Both the position numbers and the translations under genes were made by a program. DNA of 64,000 bases, taken from NCBI GenBank assembly GCA_964389755.1, contig CAYMEW010000022.1, forward strand, positions 1 to 64,000, in the 5' to 3' direction. A model generated the notes under the pieces. That model had not been told where the DNA came from. It saw only the letters and a program-made list of their open reading frames with translations, and made no database searches. Source of the DNA: JBBSUQ01 sp964389755 (GTDB lineage Bacteria; Bacteroidota; Bacteroidia; Flavobacteriales_D; Crocinitomicaceae). Positions 24,917 to 34,442 of this stretch are shown one piece after another. Within the stretch, counting starts at the first letter, position 1, and every line of letters starts with the position of its first letter.

Positions 24917-27223
24917 ATGAAAAGAATTTTTTACGCTACAAAAATGCTACTCGTGGCAGCCGGACTCACCGCTTCCGCGAATGCTTACGCGACGACGTAC
25001 ACCGCAGTAGCAAGCGGTGATTTTAGTGCTTCCTCAACCTGGCAGGGAGGAACAGCACCGGGGAACAACCTGACGAACGATGAGATCATCATCGGGGCAG
25101 GTTTTACAGTGAATCTGGACATGGACGTAACATTCGATCAGAACCTGCTCGGAACAGCTACGTTTACAGTTCAGGGAACACTGGATTCAGATAACAACAG
25201 CGACCTCATCATGAACGGTGGTGACCTCGCGGGAAACGGTACGATCTCGATCGATGTACTCGAGTTTAACAACCTTTCTACCATGTCTTTTACAGGTCAG
25301 GCAAATGTGAACGAGTTTAACAGTAACTCCATTGCACTTGCACTTGATGTGTATGCAGAGACAACCGTATTAGATACACTGACACTCTCAGCAGGTGTAC
25401 TGACACTCGGAAACGGTTCCGATTTCCAGATGGCTACCGATGCCGTAATCAAAGTAAACGGTGGTTCTATCGCGCTGAACGGCGGATTGATGACTGCTAC
25501 CAACGATTACGACGTTTTATACGTGGGAAGTTCTGCCACAACCGGTCTCGAACTTTCAGGAACGGGAATGCGTAACCTGCACATCAACCTCGACGATGAC
25601 AACCAAACAGTTGCTCTCGGATCTGACCTGGTTGTTTCAGGAGATGTGATGCAGGAAAGCGGTTCTTTGAGCATGAACGGTTTCGACCTCACGCTGATGG
25701 GCGATTATGACAACAGTTCATCAACAGGTATCTCGGGAAGTGCAACTTCCAGCCTGATGATCATGTCTTCGTCTTCTACCACAAGCGGACTGATGTTCAA
25801 TTCCGGATCAGAAGACCTCGACACACTCATGATCGCAACTTCAAACGATTCTCAGATCGACCTGATGAGCGACCTGAACATTCACGGCGGACTTCGTCTT
25901 GACTCTTCTTCACTGAACCTGATGAACGGAATTACCCTGACCATGGAAAACAATTCTACAGTAATTGTTAACCAGGGAATGATGACCGTTTCGAACGGAA
26001 CTTTCGAAGGATCTAACAGCTACAACGTGATGTACGAAGGTGAAGGCGGAATGACAAGCGGAATCGAACTGAGCGGATCAGGACTCAATGAACTGACACT
26101 GATGCTCGATGATTCGGACGATCAGATCACACTTGACAGCGACCTGAACTCAAACGGTTCACTGAACCTCGAGAACGGTACACTCGTACTGAGCGACAAC
26201 AACCTGACACTTTCAGGAGATTTCTCTTCCAGCGAAGACGGAATGATCTATTCCACTACAGGATCGAACATCAACATAAACACGGCTATCTCGCTTGCAG
26301 ACACACTGATGTTCGCAGAAAACGGAAACCAGGTAAATCAACTCAACGTGGATATCACAAGTGGTGGTGACGTGGTAATCGGTAACAACGCTATATTCCA
26401 GGAAATCAACTTTACAAACGGTCACGTGGTGATTACCGATAACACGATCATCCTTGCTTCCGGCGGATCTTTCTCTGGTGCCGATGAAGACAACTACGTG
26501 ATGATCAACGGAAGCGGTTCACTCATGATGGAGGTAGAAAGCGGAAACACCAGCGGAACGATGTTCCCCGTAGGAACAAGCACTTCTTATGCTCCGGCAG
26601 TGATCGAACTGAACAGCGGTTCTACCGGTAACTTCGGTGTAAACACCATGGACGGTGTAATGGACGCAGGAACATTCGGTACGGATCTGGCACTGACTGA
26701 ATCAGTTGTAAACCGCACATGGAACGTAAGTTCAGAGAACGGTTCTGAAACGGATATCGATTTGACACTGATGTGGAGCCAGTCTATGGAAGTAAACGGT
26801 TTTGACCGCACGGACGCACGCATCTCTCACTACACAGACGGAAACTGGGACAGCTATGCATACGGTAGCGCCACAACAAACGCGAACGGAATGTTCCAGC
26901 TGACTCGTCAGGACATCAGCAGCCTGAGCCCGTTTGCGATCAACGACAGTGAGTCTACGCTCGCAGTGGAAGAAACTCCGGAAGTAATTGCAGGAGTATA
27001 CCCGAACCCGGCTATTAACAGCGTAAATGTTGACCTCGCTAACGACGGAGCAACTACAATCGAATTGCTCGATGCTTCAGGTCGCGTTGTTGCAACACAT
27101 GCCGTGAACGGAACAACTTCTTTCAACCTTGATATCACATCAATCGCACCGGGTGCATTCTACATCCGCGCGATCGGAACAGACAATGTTTCCACGATCA
27201 AAGTTATCAAAGCAACCAAATAA
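24917..27223 (+). CDS. Large acidic surface protein with type A T9SS sorting domain
   Basis: Encodes 768 residues: a signal peptide (about 1-25), a long Ser/Asn/Asp/Gly/Met-rich region likely to form a beta-solenoid, and a C-terminal type A T9SS domain of about 75 residues (YPNPAINSVNVDLAN, then ELLDASGRVV, ending IKVIKATK). It would be exported by the Sec system, then moved to the cell surface by the type IX system. Two stretches about 190 residues apart are similar (YDVLYVGSSATTGLELSGTG; YNVMYEGEGGMTSGIELSGSG), showing internal duplication. No Cys is present, and from about residue 180 to the last ten residues there is no lysine. Codon choice is very uniform (AAC, GGA, CTG), suggesting high expression. 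Confidence 0.88.
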   Translation: MKRIFYATKMLLVAAGLTASANAYATTYTAVASGDFSASSTWQGGTAPGNNLTNDEIIIGAGFTVNLDMDVTFDQNLLGTATFTVQGTLDSDNNSDLIMNGGDLAGNGTISIDVLEFNNLSTMSFTGQANVNEFNSNSIALALDVYAETTVLDTLTLSAGVLTLGNGSDFQMATDAVIKVNGGSIALNGGLMTATNDYDVLYVGSSATTGLELSGTGMRNLHINLDDDNQTVALGSDLVVSGDVMQESGSLSMNGFDLTLMGDYDNSSSTGISGSATSSLMIMSSSSTTSGLMFNSGSEDLDTLMIATSNDSQIDLMSDLNIHGGLRLDSSSLNLMNGITLTMENNSTVIVNQGMMTVSNGTFEGSNSYNVMYEGEGGMTSGIELSGSGLNELTLMLDDSDDQITLDSDLNSNGSLNLENGTLVLSDNNLTLSGDFSSSEDGMIYSTTGSNININTAISLADTLMFAENGNQVNQLNVDITSGGDVVIGNNAIFQEINFTNGHVVITDNTIILASGGSFSGADEDNYVMINGSGSLMMEVESGNTSGTMFPVGTSTSYAPAVIELNSGSTGNFGVNTMDGVMDAGTFGTDLALTESVVNRTWNVSSENGSETDIDLTLMWSQSMEVNGFDRTDARISHYTDGNWDSYAYGSATTNANGMFQLTRQDISSLSPFAINDSESTLAVEETPEVIAGVYPNPAINSVNVDLANDGATTIELLDASGRVVATHAVNGTTSFNLDITSIAPGAFYIRAIGTDNVSTIKVIKATK

Positions 27224-27249
27224 GACCGGTACGATTAAGTACCACCAGA

Positions 27250-27281
27250 AAAGCCCATTGCAGCAGCAGTGGGCTTTTTTG
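27250..27281 (+). terminator. Intrinsic terminator
   Basis: Stem AAAGCCCA (27250-27257) / TGGGCTTT (27270-27277) plus a T run, just after the T9SS cargo gene. Confidence 0.85.
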
Positions 27282-27427
27282 TGGAATATGGTCTACAATT
27301 TCAGTGATCACCCAAACCACTCAAAATCACAATTTACTGATTAATAACAAACTAATCTGACCTTAAATTTTGGCACAAAATTCCTCCGGTTCGGATGAAA
27401 ACAATTAAATTCACTAAATTCAGGATT

Positions 27428-27937
27428 ATGGCAAAGACAAAAACCAAAACACCAAAACATTCGGCAATTACCCCCAATCTCGGTATCAGCAGCGCAAATC
27501 TTGAAAAGATCGGGAAATCCCTGCTCGAGATCCTTACGAACACCTACGCTTTGCTTATTAAAACACATAATTATCACTGGAACATTCGCGGAACAAGTTT
27601 CAAGCCGATCCACGAACTAACCGAGGATCAGTACAATGAACTATTTGCAGCTACAGATGTTATTGCAGAGCGCATTCGCACGCTCGGGCTGCTCGTTTCG
27701 GCGTCGATCAGTTATTTTGCAGAACACAGTTCGGTCAAAGAACCCGATTCAACGGGAAGCGACCGCGAAATGGTAAAAGACCTGCTCGAAAGCAACGAGA
27801 TACTTGTTCGCATGATTCGCAAAGCCGTACCGATTGCAGATGAGGCCAGCGACGAAGCTACTTCTGACCTGCTCACAGAAAGGCTGATCGTGCACGAAAA
27901 GGCCTCTTGGATGCTCCGCAGCTTTTTAGAAGAATAA
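27428..27937 (+). CDS. dps: Dps-family ferritin-like DNA-protection protein
   Basis: Encodes 169 residues of the Dps four-helix fold. The ferroxidase segment KTHNYHWNIRGTSFKPIHEL (about 46-65) with the following acidic residues is diagnostic. A Lys-rich N-terminal tail (MAKTKTKTPKHS) could bind DNA. It forms a 12-mer that oxidises and stores iron and shields DNA under stress. An in-frame ATG at 27395 would add 11 residues; the ATG at 27428 is preferred because it gives the usual MAK start. The mscS-like gene follows one base after its stop. Confidence 0.93.
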   Translation: MAKTKTKTPKHSAITPNLGISSANLEKIGKSLLEILTNTYALLIKTHNYHWNIRGTSFKPIHELTEDQYNELFAATDVIAERIRTLGLLVSASISYFAEHSSVKEPDSTGSDREMVKDLLESNEILVRMIRKAVPIADEASDEATSDLLTERLIVHEKASWMLRSFLEE

Positions 27938-27938
27938 T

Positions 27939-29021
27939 ATGGATGTAACTACACGATTTCAAAACGAATCAGAGATCATTTACGGAAAGCTTCAGAAGTG
28001 GTATGAACTGGCCACTTCGATGCTTCCGAACTTTGTACTGGCGATAATTATCATTATCGCCTTTTACTTTCTGGCCCGTCTTTTCCAGTGGCTCACTGTT
28101 CGCGTATTCCTACGCGCCCTAAAGAACAACGAGTTAAAAAAGATCATTTCCAAAATCCTCTACTTCCTGGTCATGATCATCGGGTTGATGACTTCACTTT
28201 CCGTCCTCGAACTCGAAAAAACCGTTACCTCCATTCTCGCTAGCGTCGGGATTATCGGTCTGGCACTGGGATTTGCATTTCAGGACATTGCCTCCAATTT
28301 CATTTCCGGGTTCTTCATGGCTGTCAAAAAACCGTTTTACGTCGGGGATATTGTTGAAGTGAAAGATTACCAGGGAACCATCACCCACCTCAACCTGCGG
28401 ACTACCGAGTTACGTACATTCGAAGGAAACGACGTGATCATTCCCAACAAAGATATTTTTCAGAACCCCATCGTCAATTACTTTACGACCGCCGCTCGAC
28501 GAATTACGGTAGAAGTCGGGGTTTCTTACGGAGAAGACCTCGATCATGTGCGCGAAGTAACTCTAAAAGCACTTAAATCACTTACCTTCATTCTTCCGGA
28601 CAAGGAACCGGAAGTATTTTTTACGGGCTTTGGCGACAGCAGCATTAACCTGGACGCACGCTTTTGGGTGGAATACACGCACAATTCGCAATTCCTTTCC
28701 GGCAAAAGCGAAGCCATTATGGCGATCAAACGTGCGTACGATGCCGAAGGAATCACGATTCCCTTCCCAATTAGAACACTTGACTTCGGGATCAAAGGCG
28801 GAGAAAAACTCAGTGACGTCATCCCGAAATCCGGTTTTGGCGGAAGCGATCCGTCTGATAAACCGCAAAAAAATGTCAGCGCAGCCAAAGACCAGCATCT
28901 CGATCCCAATTTTAACCCGAAGAAAAAAAGACCCTTCCGCGAAGAAGATCATACGAACCCCTCTGCAAGCGAACCGGCTCCGAAAAAAGAGAGACCCGAC
29001 GACAAGCGCGAAGAATTTTAG
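27939..29021 (+). CDS. Mechanosensitive channel (MscS family) with charged tail
   Basis: Encodes 360 residues: three transmembrane helices (about 28-50, 68-88, 92-118, the last ASVGIIGLALGFAFQDIASN lining the pore), the beta domain (KPFYVGDIVEVKDYQGT; IIPNKDIFQNPIVNY) and the vestibule domain. From about residue 300 it has a hydrophilic, Lys/Asp/Pro-rich tail absent from the shorter paralogue at 15706. Placement one base after dps suggests co-expression, pairing oxidative and osmotic protection. Confidence 0.92.
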   Translation: MDVTTRFQNESEIIYGKLQKWYELATSMLPNFVLAIIIIIAFYFLARLFQWLTVRVFLRALKNNELKKIISKILYFLVMIIGLMTSLSVLELEKTVTSILASVGIIGLALGFAFQDIASNFISGFFMAVKKPFYVGDIVEVKDYQGTITHLNLRTTELRTFEGNDVIIPNKDIFQNPIVNYFTTAARRITVEVGVSYGEDLDHVREVTLKALKSLTFILPDKEPEVFFTGFGDSSINLDARFWVEYTHNSQFLSGKSEAIMAIKRAYDAEGITIPFPIRTLDFGIKGGEKLSDVIPKSGFGGSDPSDKPQKNVSAAKDQHLDPNFNPKKKRPFREEDHTNPSASEPAPKKERPDDKREEF

Positions 29022-29177
29022 TTTTATTAACAATATTCGAACTGTTTTTGAGGTGTTTTCATTTTTTCAATGCGCTTTTAAAATTAATTAACACGACTAA
29101 CTGGACATCCTTCAGGCGATCGCGTATAATTGCATACTGGTTTAGTCTGACCCGGTTTTTAACGAAAGGTTACTTGA

Positions 29178-30587
29178 ATGAAAAGGATTTTATGCATTGA
29201 TGACGATCCGGATATCTGCCTGCTGCTAAGTCGCTACCTGGGCAAAAACGGTTACGAGGTCGAAACGGCTTTTAATGGTCTGAACGGACTAAAAAAGATC
29301 GAAACGGAAAAGATCGATCTGGTCCTTTGCGATTTCCGGCTCCCGGATAAAGAAGGTCTGGATATGATCCGCGCGATTAAAGATATTCGTCCACAACTAC
29401 CGATCATTGTTATAACCGGCTATTCGGACGTAAAGATCGCTGTTAAAGCTATTAAATACGGCGCTTTTGAATACGTCATCAAACCGATCCATCCGGAAGA
29501 AATCCTCATTACAATCAAGGCAGCGCTCGAAAGTGCGAAATCAGCCGCAGAGCCTCAAAATGTCACTGAAAAGAGCGAACGATCCGAAAAAGTAAAAAGC
29601 GAAACGAAACCCGTACTTACGGACGACCTGACTCCGGTGAAAGGAAGCAGTCCTTCCGCCAAGCAACTTTACCAGCTTGTAAACCTGGTGGCTCCCACCG
29701 ATATGACGGTGCTGATCCTCGGAGAAAGCGGTACGGGTAAAGAAGTGATGGCCAAAACCATTCACCAGCTCAGCAAACGAAAAAATGAACCTTTCGTAGC
29801 AGTGGACTGTGGAGCTTTGCCCAGAGAACTCGCGGCCAGCGAACTTTTCGGTCATAAAAAAGGATCATTTACCGGGGCAATCAACGACAAGGTGGGACAT
29901 TTCGAGTCGGCTAACGGCGGTACACTTTTCCTCGATGAGATCGGAAACCTCAGTTATGAGAACCAGGTCAAGCTGTTACGCGTACTCCAGGAGCGCAAGG
30001 TCAAACGCATCGGGGACACCAAAGACATTCCGTTGGATGTGCGGATAATCGTAGCAACCAATGAAGACCTCAAAAAAGCCGTAAAAGAAGGTAATTTCAG
30101 GGAAGACATTTTCTTCCGGATCAACGAATTTAAAATTGAACTTCCTTCTTTAAAAGAGCGAAAGGGCGACCTGAGCGATTTTGCGGGCCACTTCCTGGAA
30201 CTGTCAAACCGCGAACTCGATCGCGACATCCAGGGATTCTCGGACGATGTCATTTCACGCTTCCGCGATTACTACTGGCCCGGAAACCTGCGCGAGATGA
30301 AAAACGTAATTAAACGCGCTGCATTGCTGAGTAACGGGAAACAGATCGAACTGTCGGACCTTCCGGATGAGATCGTTCATCCTTCCTTCTTCCAGGAACA
30401 GGAAACCGAGGGTGACCAGCCAATAACAGATCTGAAGTCCGTCGCCGAGCAGGCCGAACGCAAAGCAATTTTGTCGATCCTTGCGAAAACGGGTTATAAC
30501 AAGAGCAAGACCGCCGAAATTCTGAAAGTAGACCGTAAAACGCTTTACAATAAGATCACGGCTTACGGCATCGATCTCAACTCCTGA
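29178..30587 (+). CDS. Sigma-54-dependent NtrC-type response regulator
   Basis: Encodes 469 residues: receiver (1-120) with D8-D10, phosphoacceptor D52, T80 and K102; AAA+ ATPase (about 155-390) with Walker A GESGTGKE (182-189) and the sigma-54 contact loop G-S-F-T-G-A (229-234), where Ser replaces the usual Ala; and a Fis-type helix-turn-helix (about 425-465, YNKSKTAEILKVDRKTLYNK). Phosphorylation should trigger oligomerisation and ATP-driven opening of sigma-54 promoters. No kinase gene is adjacent, so the partner lies elsewhere. Regulon unknown. Confidence 0.95.
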   Translation: MKRILCIDDDPDICLLLSRYLGKNGYEVETAFNGLNGLKKIETEKIDLVLCDFRLPDKEGLDMIRAIKDIRPQLPIIVITGYSDVKIAVKAIKYGAFEYVIKPIHPEEILITIKAALESAKSAAEPQNVTEKSERSEKVKSETKPVLTDDLTPVKGSSPSAKQLYQLVNLVAPTDMTVLILGESGTGKEVMAKTIHQLSKRKNEPFVAVDCGALPRELAASELFGHKKGSFTGAINDKVGHFESANGGTLFLDEIGNLSYENQVKLLRVLQERKVKRIGDTKDIPLDVRIIVATNEDLKKAVKEGNFREDIFFRINEFKIELPSLKERKGDLSDFAGHFLELSNRELDRDIQGFSDDVISRFRDYYWPGNLREMKNVIKRAALLSNGKQIELSDLPDEIVHPSFFQEQETEGDQPITDLKSVAEQAERKAILSILAKTGYNKSKTAEILKVDRKTLYNKITAYGIDLNS

Positions 30588-30721
30588 CGCAAGAAGAATA
30601 CTAAATTGTGGAATTTATTGCCCAGCCTTTCGGTTCGGGCATTTTTTTTGCGCCTAAAACGGCTTTTTCCGCTTTGGCAGGATAATGGCTAGGACTTGCT
30701 GAAAAAACAGAATAACAGAAT

Positions 30722-31105
30722 ATGAAAAGAGCAGGTATTTCCGTCGGTATCATCGGAGCCATATTGTTTACCGTGTTCGCATTCAATAAAGCGGAACGAA
30801 TTTCGGCCGGAAGCCTGGGTGAATGGCAGGTGCACAAAGCTTACCTCAATGAACGCAATGTAAGAACGGACTTTCGTCATTTTTCGCTGCGCTTTCCCGG
30901 CTCTTCACTCTGCATGGCCAATCTCGATTTCACACTGCACGGGAATCACTATGAAATGCATGCGTTTTCCGCTTACACATCTGAGAGCGACACCGTCCGC
31001 TTTTACTCCGATCGCACACAACTTGACTTTAAATTCGTCCGTTCCGGAGACAAATTGATTCTCAATGATCCCCAACAGGGCTTGTACCTCGAACTTCGAC
31101 AATAA
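30722..31105 (+). CDS. Secreted or anchored small protein, hypothetical
   Basis: Encodes 127 residues: an N-terminal hydrophobic segment (about 5-21; uncleaved anchor or signal peptide) and a beta-rich domain of about 100 residues (FRHFSLRFPGSS...LDFTLHGNHYEMHAF). I do not recognise the family. It ends just before a strong shared terminator. Confidence 0.65.
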   Translation: MKRAGISVGIIGAILFTVFAFNKAERISAGSLGEWQVHKAYLNERNVRTDFRHFSLRFPGSSLCMANLDFTLHGNHYEMHAFSAYTSESDTVRFYSDRTQLDFKFVRSGDKLILNDPQQGLYLELRQ

Positions 31106-31137
31106 GCCTCCCGAAATAACTGAACGAAAGATCATAA

Positions 31138-31177
31138 AAAAACCCGGGGCCATCATGTGACGGCCCCGGGTTTTTAT
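31138..31177. terminator. Bidirectional intrinsic terminator
   Basis: G+C-rich 11-bp stem AACCCGGGGCC (31141-31151) / GGCCCCGGGTT (31162-31172), A run before and T run after, between convergent genes at 31105 (+) and 31202 (-). Confidence 0.9.
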
Positions 31178-31201
31178 TTTGCAAATGAATAGGGAATGTT
31201 C

Positions 31202-31684
31202 TTATCGGATTGCGAAGCGAATAGCGAACGATGCACCGAAGTACAGGGATGTGTACGGTAACACACGCAGTGTTGGTCCGACATCCAGTGCGAAATTCAG
31301 CGGAACGGTCGGGATGGTGTATTCAAGCCCGACAACGGCGTCAGCTCCGAGGAAAAAGTCTCCGTTATACACCCGGTCATGATAATAGCGATCGAAGTAA
31401 TAGTGATCCCATGCTCCGAGATCGCCACCTACACCCCAGTACCAATCGAGCCCTTCAGCACCGGCGATCGACTGGTTGCGCTCGTAAAGCAATTGTAACC
31501 AGAAGGCATTGCGCCCGATTCCGAGGTTTCCTTCAATGGCAGACTGACCTGCAAAGAAATGTTTAACACTCAGTGCGCCCCATCCCGGGAATGCACCTTT
31601 AAAACCGATCGCAGTATTGTATTCCTGTGCGTTTGAATAGATACAGGATACGGCCAATAATAATGTAACAAGTACTTTTTTCAT
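31202..31684 (-). CDS. Small outer-membrane beta-barrel-like protein
   Basis: Encodes 160 residues with a signal peptide (about 1-19, SNA-Q) and alternating strands rich in Tyr, Trp and Gly (AIGFKGAFPGWGALSVKHF; LGADAVVGLEYTIP), ending in a basic-aromatic strand (FAIRFAIR). This fits a small eight-stranded outer-membrane barrel. A near-consensus -7 box TATCTTAG lies about 21 bases before the start. Function unknown. Confidence 0.78.
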   Translation of the reverse strand: MKKVLVTLLLAVSCIYSNAQEYNTAIGFKGAFPGWGALSVKHFFAGQSAIEGNLGIGRNAFWLQLLYERNQSIAGAEGLDWYWGVGGDLGAWDHYYFDRYYHDRVYNGDFFLGADAVVGLEYTIPTVPLNFALDVGPTLRVLPYTSLYFGASFAIRFAIR

Positions 31685-31718
31685 AGTTTGGAGATTTTAA
31701 TAACGCTAAGATAAGCGA

Positions 31719-34292
31719 TCATAATTTTCCCGCCACTGTGAAGGCTTTTCTTTTAACATAAGTTAACCCGTCGTCCAGGTTATAAACCTCAAATACACCT
31801 ACATACACACCAATACCGGCCTTCGACTGGTCGTTGGTAAGGCCATTCCAGGTGAAAGAGCCCTTCGTTCCGAGTAGTTCGGATTGCATTAACCTGATCA
31901 CTTCCCGTCCCTGGTCATCGTAAATCGTGAAGGTTCCGACCGAGGAAGGTGCTGCCAATTGGTAATTGATCTGCAGGACATCCTGGTATCCGTCGTTATC
32001 GGGCGATATCACATCGGAAGAGTACGAAAAATCACCGTTTTGAATCGCCGGATAGAATTGCGAATTTTTTGTTCCTGGCGTGCCGAAGGCCACAGATTCC
32101 GCAGCCGTGTGCCAGTTCGAACCGTCGTTGGACATCCCGGCCGGATCCAGGCGTTCGAGTGCCTTGCCGTCCGTATCGTCGAGAAGCTGGAAATGCCAGT
32201 CGGATGTGTAATCCACACGATCGAGCATTTCGTTATTGAACAGGATGATCACCGTCCCTTCATCGTTCGCATAGGTCGGTAGCGACGCAATCTCGTAACA
32301 GTTGGCAGCTACCGCCATCGGGTAATTGGCGAGTACGCTGTTCAGATCAGTCGTGATAAGCATGTACGAATTAGCGTGCAGCAAGAGGTTTTCCGGGATC
32401 TGCTTGATCGAAGAGATCGTGTCATTATCAAAGTTTGCAATCTGCAGCCCATTCAGATTGATCGTTTTATCCGAATTATTGTAAAGTTCAATGTAATCCG
32501 AAGCTCCCGTTAACGGATCGGAAAGAATCTCGTTAATCACAATATCACCCGTTGCGGGTTCCTCCGGCAATGTAAAAGCGCGCACGGCGCCCAGCGGATT
32601 CTGCCAGCAATCTTTCGCGTTAGTGAGTGTCAGCGTGTACTCCTGGCTCGGAACGAAATTCTCCATGAATGCGACCGTAAATTCCTGCGGATACTGATTC
32701 GTAACGTAGCGGTCCTGTTCCGTGAACGGCGGACTTACCACGCTGATCCCTGCGTTCATGAGGGAAAGGGAATCCATCGGTTCGTCAAACACAAGTGTCA
32801 GGAAGTTCGGAGCTAAAGCAATGAGTTCCACAAGTGACGGCGAATCCGTGTCCGGCGTCAGATCATTCACGCTGTTCTCAACTCCCGGTGTTCCGCCGGA
32901 AGCAGCCGTACTCGCCCGCCAGTTGTCTTTTCCCGGGCAGGGATCGGCCGGATTGATGCGCTCAATGGTATATCCGCCGTCATTTCTATCCGGATCATTG
33001 TACCATTCGTCGGTGTAACTGATCTTATCAATGACATTTCCGGAAGCATCTTTCAACACAATGTCGTCACCCGAATTATTGAGCGACGGAAAAGAAGTTA
33101 CCGCACTGCTTCCGGGATATTCCGTCGTCGAAGACGTTGCGCACAGTACGCGGTATTCCCCCGGTGCGAGCGTTCCAGCGCTAATGGTACCATCAGCCGA
33201 CGCGTCACCGATCTTCCAGTCGGTCAGGTCAAAATACTTGGTACTGTTATTAAAGACTTCAATGAATTCCAGTTCCGGAAGCCCCACAACCGGCGAAGGG
33301 TCGCAGAAAAACTCATTAATGAGCACATCCCCCGGCAGCGGCACCTCCGGCACTAAATACGTAAAGGCCGCGGACTGTAAAGTGCTGTCATTTCCGGACA
33401 GATCCGCAATATTTGACACGCTTAAAGTATAGTTTGTCCCATTTGTCAACGAATTAGCCGTAGTAAGGTGAACGAGTGCATTATTAGCCGCATCCAGCGT
33501 GACTGAAGCGATCGGTACCGCAGGTGACAGGACGTAGTTTGAAATCGATTCAGCGGGCGCCTGCGCCAGGGCTTCATTGAAAAGTACATCAACTGCTGTT
33601 GCGGAGGTGGCTGTTGCTGCCAGTAATACCGGTGCTGCCACGTCGAGTATTTCGTTGCCCGCATATACATTATCGAGGTAAAATTTCGTAGCATTCGAAG
33701 CTGTATATACGCACAGGTATCCGGTGTGTGTGCCGAACGTGGCGGCATCCGTTCCGGAGTTTACAAAGCTGAAGTTATCTCCCGCCGCCGGATCTACATA
33801 GAGCGACCAAAGGCCGGAATTATCTCGCACCACGCGAATAGAAAGTGTAAAAGACGATGCGATCTGTCCTGACGAACCGGCAAAAATTTCCGTCTGGCTT
33901 CCACCTACCGATTTGATCAGGCGAATGGCGTCTCCGGATCCGGCTTCACCGAGTTGCAGGAAAAAACCATCCGGATCGGAGGTCAGGTCCGCGGAAGCGG
34001 CCGAAAGATAAATCCGTCCAAAATTACTTCCCGACGGCGAAAAAGTTTGCTTCACATAAAATCGCCACTCTTTATCGTTTAAATCAGTTAAATTATGCGG
34101 TAAAGATAGGTAAGAGTCTCCCGCAACCGATGCGTTCAGTTGCAGTTGTCCGGAAGCATTTACAATGAATTCGCTATCGTTCCCACTCCAGGCAGGAGCA
34201 TTGATAAAATCACCGTCGGAAAAATCATCAGAGATCTGGGTACGCGCGGACAGGGTTATTAATAAGCTGAAAATGCAGTAGAAGTATTTCAT
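31719..34292 (-). CDS. Lamin-tail-domain surface protein
   Basis: Encodes 857 residues: a signal peptide (about 1-18), a concanavalin-like N-terminal domain (about 22-210), an SbsA-type Ig-like domain (about 218-310), a lamin-tail domain (about 318-465, GDVLINEFFCDPSP), a second Ig-like domain (about 485-580), a second lamin-tail domain (about 583-745, GDIVINEILSDPL) and a FlgD-like Ig domain at the C-terminus (about 755-857, ending VKRKAFTVAGKL). The C-terminal region resembles the gliding-motility-associated ends of Bacteroidota surface proteins. Probably exported and exposed; ligand unknown. A near-consensus box TATCTTTA lies 22 bases upstream. Confidence 0.85.
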   Translation of the reverse strand: MKYFYCIFSLLITLSARTQISDDFSDGDFINAPAWSGNDSEFIVNASGQLQLNASVAGDSYLSLPHNLTDLNDKEWRFYVKQTFSPSGSNFGRIYLSAASADLTSDPDGFFLQLGEAGSGDAIRLIKSVGGSQTEIFAGSSGQIASSFTLSIRVVRDNSGLWSLYVDPAAGDNFSFVNSGTDAATFGTHTGYLCVYTASNATKFYLDNVYAGNEILDVAAPVLLAATATSATAVDVLFNEALAQAPAESISNYVLSPAVPIASVTLDAANNALVHLTTANSLTNGTNYTLSVSNIADLSGNDSTLQSAAFTYLVPEVPLPGDVLINEFFCDPSPVVGLPELEFIEVFNNSTKYFDLTDWKIGDASADGTISAGTLAPGEYRVLCATSSTTEYPGSSAVTSFPSLNNSGDDIVLKDASGNVIDKISYTDEWYNDPDRNDGGYTIERINPADPCPGKDNWRASTAASGGTPGVENSVNDLTPDTDSPSLVELIALAPNFLTLVFDEPMDSLSLMNAGISVVSPPFTEQDRYVTNQYPQEFTVAFMENFVPSQEYTLTLTNAKDCWQNPLGAVRAFTLPEEPATGDIVINEILSDPLTGASDYIELYNNSDKTINLNGLQIANFDNDTISSIKQIPENLLLHANSYMLITTDLNSVLANYPMAVAANCYEIASLPTYANDEGTVIILFNNEMLDRVDYTSDWHFQLLDDTDGKALERLDPAGMSNDGSNWHTAAESVAFGTPGTKNSQFYPAIQNGDFSYSSDVISPDNDGYQDVLQINYQLAAPSSVGTFTIYDDQGREVIRLMQSELLGTKGSFTWNGLTNDQSKAGIGVYVGVFEVYNLDDGLTYVKRKAFTVAGKL

Positions 34293-34442
34293 GAAAGATT
34301 AGTTTCAGAATGTTTAAAGATAATCATTTCAATGCTTTCGCCGAATTTTTGCATTGAAGCGTTAAATATTAATCGTTTTCTAACCGTTCTGCGAATTCCG
34401 AAATATGTAATTTTACGTCAGTATCTTAAAAAAATCGGAAGC

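Noticed and set aside
29100..29140. TATAAT-like sequence upstream of the NtrC-type gene
   Set aside because: The E. coli-type -10 is not the usual Bacteroidota promoter, and no TAnnTTTG or -33 match accompanies it.
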